A DNA stretch of 64,000 bases from Mesorhizobium sp. ES1-1 (GTDB lineage: Bacteria > Pseudomonadota > Alphaproteobacteria > Rhizobiales > Rhizobiaceae). Both the position numbers and the translations under genes were made by a program. Positions 59,701-64,000 of this stretch are shown piece after piece (the stretch's first letter is position 1; every line of letters starts with the position of its first letter). Where the stretch lies: NCBI RefSeq assembly GCF_020164785.1, contig NZ_JAIUGX010000001.1, positions 186,001 through 250,000 of the forward strand. The letters run 5' to 3'. The notes under the pieces were generated by a model that was not told where the DNA came from, searched no databases, and saw only the letters and a program-made list of their open reading frames with translations.

Positions 59701-62700
59701 ACCTTAGCTACTTCACGCCGGATCATTTCCGCGAGCAAGCCGTTCCACGCTTCGCGCGGGGCAGCGGCCAGGTCGGCCTGGATGCGGGACCGACCACCGC
59801 TGCGCTCGCCCAGCAAATGTGAAATCCTCGGATTTGACGCTGCTGCCGGGTTTGCGCGTGCGATCGCAGTCCAGTCGAGATTGGCAAGGCCGAGATTTTC
59901 CGATCTCGCGCGCAGCAAATAGGCCAGGGCTGCGGCGGCCTCCGTATCCTGCACCGGCTTGATGCCCACACTATCGAGATAGTTGGTCACAGCCTCCGAC
60001 CTGGCGACGAAGCCGCTTCCGGCAATCATGCCCCATGCGGCTGACGAACCGGACATTCCGCGGCTTCGCCGATAACTGGCGATCGCATTCAGCACGGAGT
60101 TGGCCGCGGTGTAGTTGGCTTGCCCCACCGAGCCGATAATCTGGGCGATGGATGAAAAATTCACCAGGAAATCGAGGTCCACGCCGTGTTTCAGGCTCGA
60201 TACGTGCAAGTTCCAGCCGCCGGCGATTTTTGGCCTCAGCACGCGGTCGATCTTTTCGGCGTCGAGCTGCGAGATGAAGGCGTCCTCTATGACGGCAGCG
60301 CCATGGACGATGCCATGCAATCGATGCTCCCCTGCCGCATATTGCCCGATCAACCTGTCCACGGCCGCCGCATCGCACACGTCCAACTTGGCGCACACAA
60401 TGCGGGTGCCGCGCTGCTCCATGAGCTTGATGGCATCGGCGGCTTCGGCATCCGGCATGCCGCTGCGGTTGGCCAGGATCAGCGTTCCGGCGCCAGACTT
60501 GCTTAGCCAATCAGCGACCGCAACGCCAAAGCCCTTGAGCCCGCCGGTGACCAGGTATGACCCCTTGGCCGACGCCTCGAACCCGCGTTGAAGATCGAGT
60601 TCGACGTCGATCACCCGCTCGTCCAAGGTGACGACCACCTTGCCGATATGCTGAGCCCTCGACAGCAACCGCATGGCGTCCGCCACGGATGATGCGGGAA
60701 ACCGCGTCGCCTCGAGCGGCCTGTAGGTCCCCGCAGCAATCTTTGCCTCCACCTCGACGAGGAGTTGCTTGAAAAGATCCGGCTTCTCGATCGGCAGTGT
60801 CGACAGGTCGATGACCGAATAGGTGTTGTTGCGGTAAAGCGAGCGAAGCCCGATGGGTTTGTCTTCCGCCAAGTCGCGCTTGCCGATCTCGACCAAGCGG
60901 CCAAATGGCGCCAGGCACTCCAGACTTTTGTCGATGCCGCTGCCAGACAGCGCGTTCAGCACCACGTCGACGCCTCGTCCGCGGGTCGCTGCACGCACCT
61001 CATCAGCGAAGTCGAGCGAGCGGGAATTCATCACCTTGTCCAGGTCCAACGCACCGAGAAAGGCGCGCTTCGTCTCGCTGCCCGCTGTCCCAAACACCGA
61101 CGCGCCCCGATCTCGGGCAACCTGTACCGCAGCCAGCCCAACGCCGCCCGAAGCCAGATGGATCAGCGCAGTTTCCCCTCGCCCCAACCTGGCAACGTGG
61201 TCGAGGGCGTAGTGAGCGGTGAGAAAAGCCGTCGGCAGGGTCGCGGCTTCTCTCAAGTCGAGCCGATCGGGCACACGCATGACGTAGTCGGCGTGAACCT
61301 TGGCGAAACGTCGCAAATATCCCTTGCCCATGCCCATAATGCGGTCGCCTGGCACGACATTGGTTACAGCTGAACCGACCTTTCGAACAATGCCGGAAAA
61401 TTCCAGGCCGAGATTGCGCCAGTAAGCGTCATCATTCTCGAGTTCCCCCGGCAGGATCGCCGTCGCGGCCATGATGTCGCGAAAATTCAGACCGACAGCC
61501 GCAATTTCAACCAGGGCCTCATCCGGTCCTAAATTCGGCTCAGCCGTCTCACGCAGCACGATGTTGTCGATAGTGCCGGGCCTGGTCATGGTGACGGCGA
61601 AATTTGACGCGTCGCCCTCTGTCTCGATCTTACGCGACGATGGGGCGAGTTCCTGCAAGGCGAGCTGTTCCAAACGTGGTACGTAGCGCTGCTCGCCACG
61701 CAGAACGAATTCCGTTTCCGCCGTGTCTTCCAGCAGGACGTCGCTAAGCGCGGTAGCCGAACTCAGGGCTGAGGCGTCCGCGTCGATGAGACGGACGCTG
61801 AAGCCTTTGCACTCATTGGCCAATGTGCGCGCCACGCCGATCAGCGCACTTTCACACAGGCCCTGAATGGACATCGGTGCATCGTCTTCCACGGCCCGGC
61901 TCGCCGAGGTGATGACAACCAGTTCCGGCTTTGCGCTGATGCTATCGGCCATGCGTTCGAGAATTCTTGCCAGGGCGATCAGCTGGTGGACCACAGGCGT
62001 GATTGCGGCCATAAGCTCTGTCCCGTCGCACATTTCGTCGAGACTGTCGGACACCAAGGCGCTGAACAGGACACCTGACCTGGCCTCCGACGCGGCCATC
62101 AGAGCCTGGATCGACGCGAACGCCTTCTCGGACTCCAGGTCCAGCAGCAGTGACGGGTCGGCAAGTTCGGCCATGAGTCCGCGCCTGGCCAGATCTGCCA
62201 TGGTCGGCTCGAGGCGCCTGCTCCCATTGCCCATCAGAACCCAACGCGCGCAGCGAGCAGAGTCGCTCGCCGGTCTGGGCTCCTGCCGGATGAAGTGCTC
62301 CTCGAAGGCGCTTGCGCCTGCCCCCCCTGCCGGGCGTGCCCCCCTGATCCTGCCGAGCGACTTGGTCTGCAAGTCGTCGATTACGATAAGAGGCTCGCCA
62401 TCCGCCGAGAAGACGCTGAAACGCATGGAGTCCGGCTCAAAGCTCGGCTCGATGTCGACCCGGACTTCCGCCGTCATCGCGGATTTTAGCATGATCTTGC
62501 GTGCGCCGGTCGGAAGCCTCAGCCTGTACTCGGTCTTGTCATCCCCCTCCGGTGGGAGCGGCTGTCCCGGAACCCACAGGCCATCGCGGCGGGAAGACAA
62601 GCCGATGCCGGCCTGCAACGCTGCATCCAACAACCCGGGAAAGGCGAAATATCTTTGCGCGGTCTCCGTGTCACGTACTGACAGCCGAGCCGACGCCCGA

Positions 62701-64000
62701 TCACCCTGGATGTCGAGACTGTCCAGAGATTGAAAGGTTGGGCCGTAATCGAGACCATGCCGTTCGACGAGGCGATAGAATTCGCTTCGATCGGTAAGGC
62801 CCCGGCGGCTCTCCAGAAAGTCCTCGGCAGCAGGGGGAAGCTCGTAATGGTGGCCGAAGCCATAAGCCTCCGCACGCAGCCTCCAGCCCTCCTGCGAGCC
62901 GCGGTGGAGCGTCGAAATCCGAAGCTTGGCGGCAACAGGGTCGAAAATCGTCGAAAACAGGATGACATCGTCTTCGGTGATGGATAGCGCCTCGTGCAGC
63001 CTGAAATCGCGCAATTCCACAGCCGGGCAGCCAAAATGGTCGCGCAATGCCGCGCCCATGATTTCGATGTAGCCGACGGCCGGAAACAGGCAATCGCCGC
63101 TGACCCGGTGATCGGCCAGGAACTTGAAGCCCCGCAGCGTGACCTCGTTTGTCCAGGACGGAGCCGAGGAGAAGTCGCGCCAGCCGAGCAAGGGATTGCG
63201 GGGCGCTTCGAAGAGGAAACTCCTGGTTTCCTCGGACATGTTCACCAGATGCTGGTTGTTCCAAGGCATGCGCGGCACGGCCGCTTTGCCGGCGACCGAT
63301 TGCAGCCGTTGCGGGTCAACCCCGGACACGTGCAGATGGCCCTCTGCCCGCGCCAGGGTCCAGAAATCGTCGGCGGCACGATCGAGCGAGTTGATTGCAA
63401 CGACGTCCGCCCCCCGTTCCTGCGAAATGCCGCGGATCAGTGGCGTAAGCGTGCGGTGCGGACCGATCTCCAGAAAGGCGTTGACGCCATAGTCGAGAGT
63501 GAATGCCAGCGCCTTGGTGAAACTGACGGGCTGGCGCAAATTGGCCCACCAATATTCGGCGTCGAACTTCGTTTCGAACATGCCGGTGACGGTCGAAACG
63601 ATCGGCAGGCTGCCTTCCTTCCAGGCGACCGGGCCAAGCTCGCTTAGGAACCACTCCTTGCAGTCTTCCAGATGCGCGCTGTGCCAGCCGAAATCCATGG
63701 TCATGCGCCGGGCCGTTGCGTCTGGATAAGCCTCCGCAACCTTTGCCAGCACGTCGAGGACGGCTTCCTCCATGCCGGAGATTGTTTGCGCAATCGGCCC
63801 GTTGTAAGCGGCGATGACCACACTGTCGTCGCCCGGCAAATAGGGCTCGAGCTGGTCCACGGTCAGCCCGATCGTGGCCATCGCTCCGCGCCGCTCGCTC
63901 TTCAGCGGGATGAGGCCACGCTTGGCAATTATCCGGCCCGCGGTCTCGATATCGATGACGCCCGAGACATAAGTCGCGGCCACCTCGCCGAAGCTGTGGC
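56793..64000 (-). CDS. Highly reducing type I polyketide/fatty-acid synthase ending in two condensation domains (5' end outside window)
   Basis: Incomplete gene: at least 2401 residues, running off the right edge inside the acyltransferase motif HSFGE. Any KS lies beyond 64000. Residues here are counted from GTG 63983. Order: AT remainder (to about 235, GWHS at 99-102); DH (250-545, HxxxGxxxxP at 292-301, DxxxQ at 453-457); non-catalytic psiKR-like spacer (560-790); ER (803-1120, GGVGLAA 946-952); KR (1141-1320, TGGLKGFG 1146-1153, Ser1277/1278, Tyr1291, Asn1295); ACP (1415-1495, LGLDSL with Ser1449); C-like domain 1 with HRAAADN (1632-1638); C domain 2 with intact HHLVLDG (2077-2083). No thioesterase or reductase follows. 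The full reductive set implies a saturated chain, and the C domains imply transfer to an alcohol or amine. A three-gene exporter follows 57 nt downstream. Confidence 0.93.
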   Translation of the reverse strand, partial: HSFGEVAATYVSGVIDIETAGRIIAKRGLIPLKSERRGAMATIGLTVDQLEPYLPGDDSVVIAAYNGPIAQTISGMEEAVLDVLAKVAEAYPDATARRMTMDFGWHSAHLEDCKEWFLSELGPVAWKEGSLPIVSTVTGMFETKFDAEYWWANLRQPVSFTKALAFTLDYGVNAFLEIGPHRTLTPLIRGISQERGADVVAINSLDRAADDFWTLARAEGHLHVSGVDPQRLQSVAGKAAVPRMPWNNQHLVNMSEETRSFLFEAPRNPLLGWRDFSSAPSWTNEVTLRGFKFLADHRVSGDCLFPAVGYIEIMGAALRDHFGCPAVELRDFRLHEALSITEDDVILFSTIFDPVAAKLRISTLHRGSQEGWRLRAEAYGFGHHYELPPAAEDFLESRRGLTDRSEFYRLVERHGLDYGPTFQSLDSLDIQGDRASARLSVRDTETAQRYFAFPGLLDAALQAGIGLSSRRDGLWVPGQPLPPEGDDKTEYRLRLPTGARKIMLKSAMTAEVRVDIEPSFEPDSMRFSVFSADGEPLIVIDDLQTKSLGRIRGARPAGGAGASAFEEHFIRQEPRPASDSARCARWVLMGNGSRRLEPTMADLARRGLMAELADPSLLLDLESEKAFASIQALMAASEARSGVLFSALVSDSLDEMCDGTELMAAITPVVHQLIALARILERMADSISAKPELVVITSASRAVEDDAPMSIQGLCESALIGVARTLANECKGFSVRLIDADASALSSATALSDVLLEDTAETEFVLRGEQRYVPRLEQLALQELAPSSRKIETEGDASNFAVTMTRPGTIDNIVLRETAEPNLGPDEALVEIAAVGLNFRDIMAATAILPGELENDDAYWRNLGLEFSGIVRKVGSAVTNVVPGDRIMGMGKGYLRRFAKVHADYVMRVPDRLDLREAATLPTAFLTAHYALDHVARLGRGETALIHLASGGVGLAAVQVARDRGASVFGTAGSETKRAFLGALDLDKVMNSRSLDFADEVRAATRGRGVDVVLNALSGSGIDKSLECLAPFGRLVEIGKRDLAEDKPIGLRSLYRNNTYSVIDLSTLPIEKPDLFKQLLVEVEAKIAAGTYRPLEATRFPASSVADAMRLLSRAQHIGKVVVTLDERVIDVELDLQRGFEASAKGSYLVTGGLKGFGVAVADWLSKSGAGTLILANRSGMPDAEAADAIKLMEQRGTRIVCAKLDVCDAAAVDRLIGQYAAGEHRLHGIVHGAAVIEDAFISQLDAEKIDRVLRPKIAGGWNLHVSSLKHGVDLDFLVNFSSIAQIIGSVGQANYTAANSVLNAIASYRRSRGMSGSSAAWGMIAGSGFVARSEAVTNYLDSVGIKPVQDTEAAAALAYLLRARSENLGLANLDWTAIARANPAAASNPRISHLLGERSGGRSRIQADLAAAPREAWNGLLAEMIRREVAKVLKVEAGALADDRKLSELGLDSLSSFELKNRVEAQVEVDIPVAKFLQAPTIAGLSSLVASAFEAKLRISQQLATAHAKTEIAVIPDAFRPLARQVHAIRLDTRPMSSPVAKANNQILVVAKASPGMQPGALSAGLVRLAERNDSLRMRGSLSANGEVQINFDAEPVLELLPSGVRLGDIELPGPLWRVGVSSGPDGCYDLQVRAHRAAADNVSVNLIVAQLIRSSGAAAEMARSFAHYARTDQAEPGSPGHRRDTAYWKEILHNAPTIVSIPGRRRAAAPAGMGSNRGRIGILEATLSTGNPAGVPRPAGAVFAAAYAKALASHFCVDALILDKWFSERGDTGTDGLIGPLESSYPIVLRTDDARSGLLRQIELADGNGRTHRQMDTASIELAFEEDLRRRHIDLRQFGFALLDHNSASSTEAPGFDAVPVGAHEVHLAVLVRDADLRIQLSVDFDVLDETAAERLVETYVRELGELLAGSAHAGLEDARWKQGDWFAGHQPPIQGRSSPLGGIANVEREIPVTSTQSALLWFQDHPEATPLARIAFTVSKELKIRPQMDVDRLKKAIEVVMTRHDVMRTRFFPKGDRYGAYLERRPTDFFSVEHAADEADAMQRASELAQESIDIASPMFRITLIRFGAECDIIIAKGHHLVLDGYSLGLILEESVKAYLGLPLDPVHINIDQFIRDFDHVGRPGSFEGRDVFLRKIFAEPLPEIPNLGRKAKGHRPNVDLVDCSLGAEVSLSIPRRQREILQRRAKDAGTTEVAMVIAAFAQMVAARGGVDDMILQVPSALRHDRRLENYVNFVASDLPVRVRPPAFKTLEALAAAIRDQVDEATQFAPFMDANYFGELHDEVVAKGSYTALFVVGSRTVDKWTRGTQSAALQRSNATGELDLGMFKVTPLPDMRRERPCISEMDFRSFPTKDGLGLALTFDTMGYDHAEADDILRDVAERLLAGQWAAEPVEQAAV

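Overview
The window looks like chromosomal or megaplasmid DNA of a high-GC alphaproteobacterium of the Rhizobiales, most likely Mesorhizobium or a close relative. This is inferred from gene content: several ribose-type and Liv-type ABC importers, tandem DUF982, a bcsN-bcsA-bcsB-bcsZ-bcsK cellulose operon of the rhizobial type, a stand-alone Ku protein, and GGAAC-N16-CGTT promoters of the alphaproteobacterial general stress sigma factor EcfG. No rRNA, tRNA, CRISPR array or insertion sequence was recognised.

Layout. (1) 1-8005: a carbohydrate-type catabolic locus. It holds a GntR-like LacI regulator, two short-chain dehydrogenases (SDRs), a lactonase-like metallo-beta-lactamase-fold (MBL) hydrolase and a ribose-type ABC importer. 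Four near-identical 14-bp palindromes sit in front of every transcription unit. (2) 8045-13250: a Liv-type importer with a fused LivM-LivG protein and a divergent binding protein. (3) 13334-19186: an MBL hydrolase and a LysR regulator, then a divergent operon for a 3-hydroxyisobutyrate dehydrogenase-like enzyme, an MmgE/PrpD protein, a carboxymuconolactone decarboxylase-like protein and an SDR. (4) 19234-25995: a second ribose-type importer operon carrying two SMP-30/strictosidine-synthase-like lactonases, one fused to a permease. (5) 26180-30223: a stress-type island (tandem DUF982, YihY, Ku, several very small genes) with three perfect and one near-perfect EcfG-type promoters. (6) 30244-30882: a secreted Gly-rich protein built of eight 14-residue repeats. 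(7) 31149-38902: a second Liv-type importer operon ending in an SDR and a flavin monooxygenase, with a divergent CGNR zinc-finger regulator. (8) 39185-51518: a large autotransporter followed by the cellulose synthesis operon. (9) 51654-53669: a quinone-oxidoreductase-like enzyme and a divergent LysR regulator. (10) 53766-64000: an incomplete type I polyketide/fatty-acid synthase (AT-DH-psiKR-ER-KR-ACP-C-C), then a three-gene DevBCA/MacAB-like exporter on the same strand.

How the parts work together. Regions 1 to 4 and 7 follow one plan: an importer coupled to oxidoreductases or lactonases and a local regulator, which suits a rhizosphere scavenger of plant-derived compounds. Regions 6 and 8 concern the cell surface and attachment. 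Region 10 is the best candidate for an undescribed system: a highly reducing iterative synthase that ends in two condensation domains instead of a thioesterase, next to its own likely exporter. This would fit synthesis and export of an acylated lipid or glycolipid, but the product cannot be read from the sequence.
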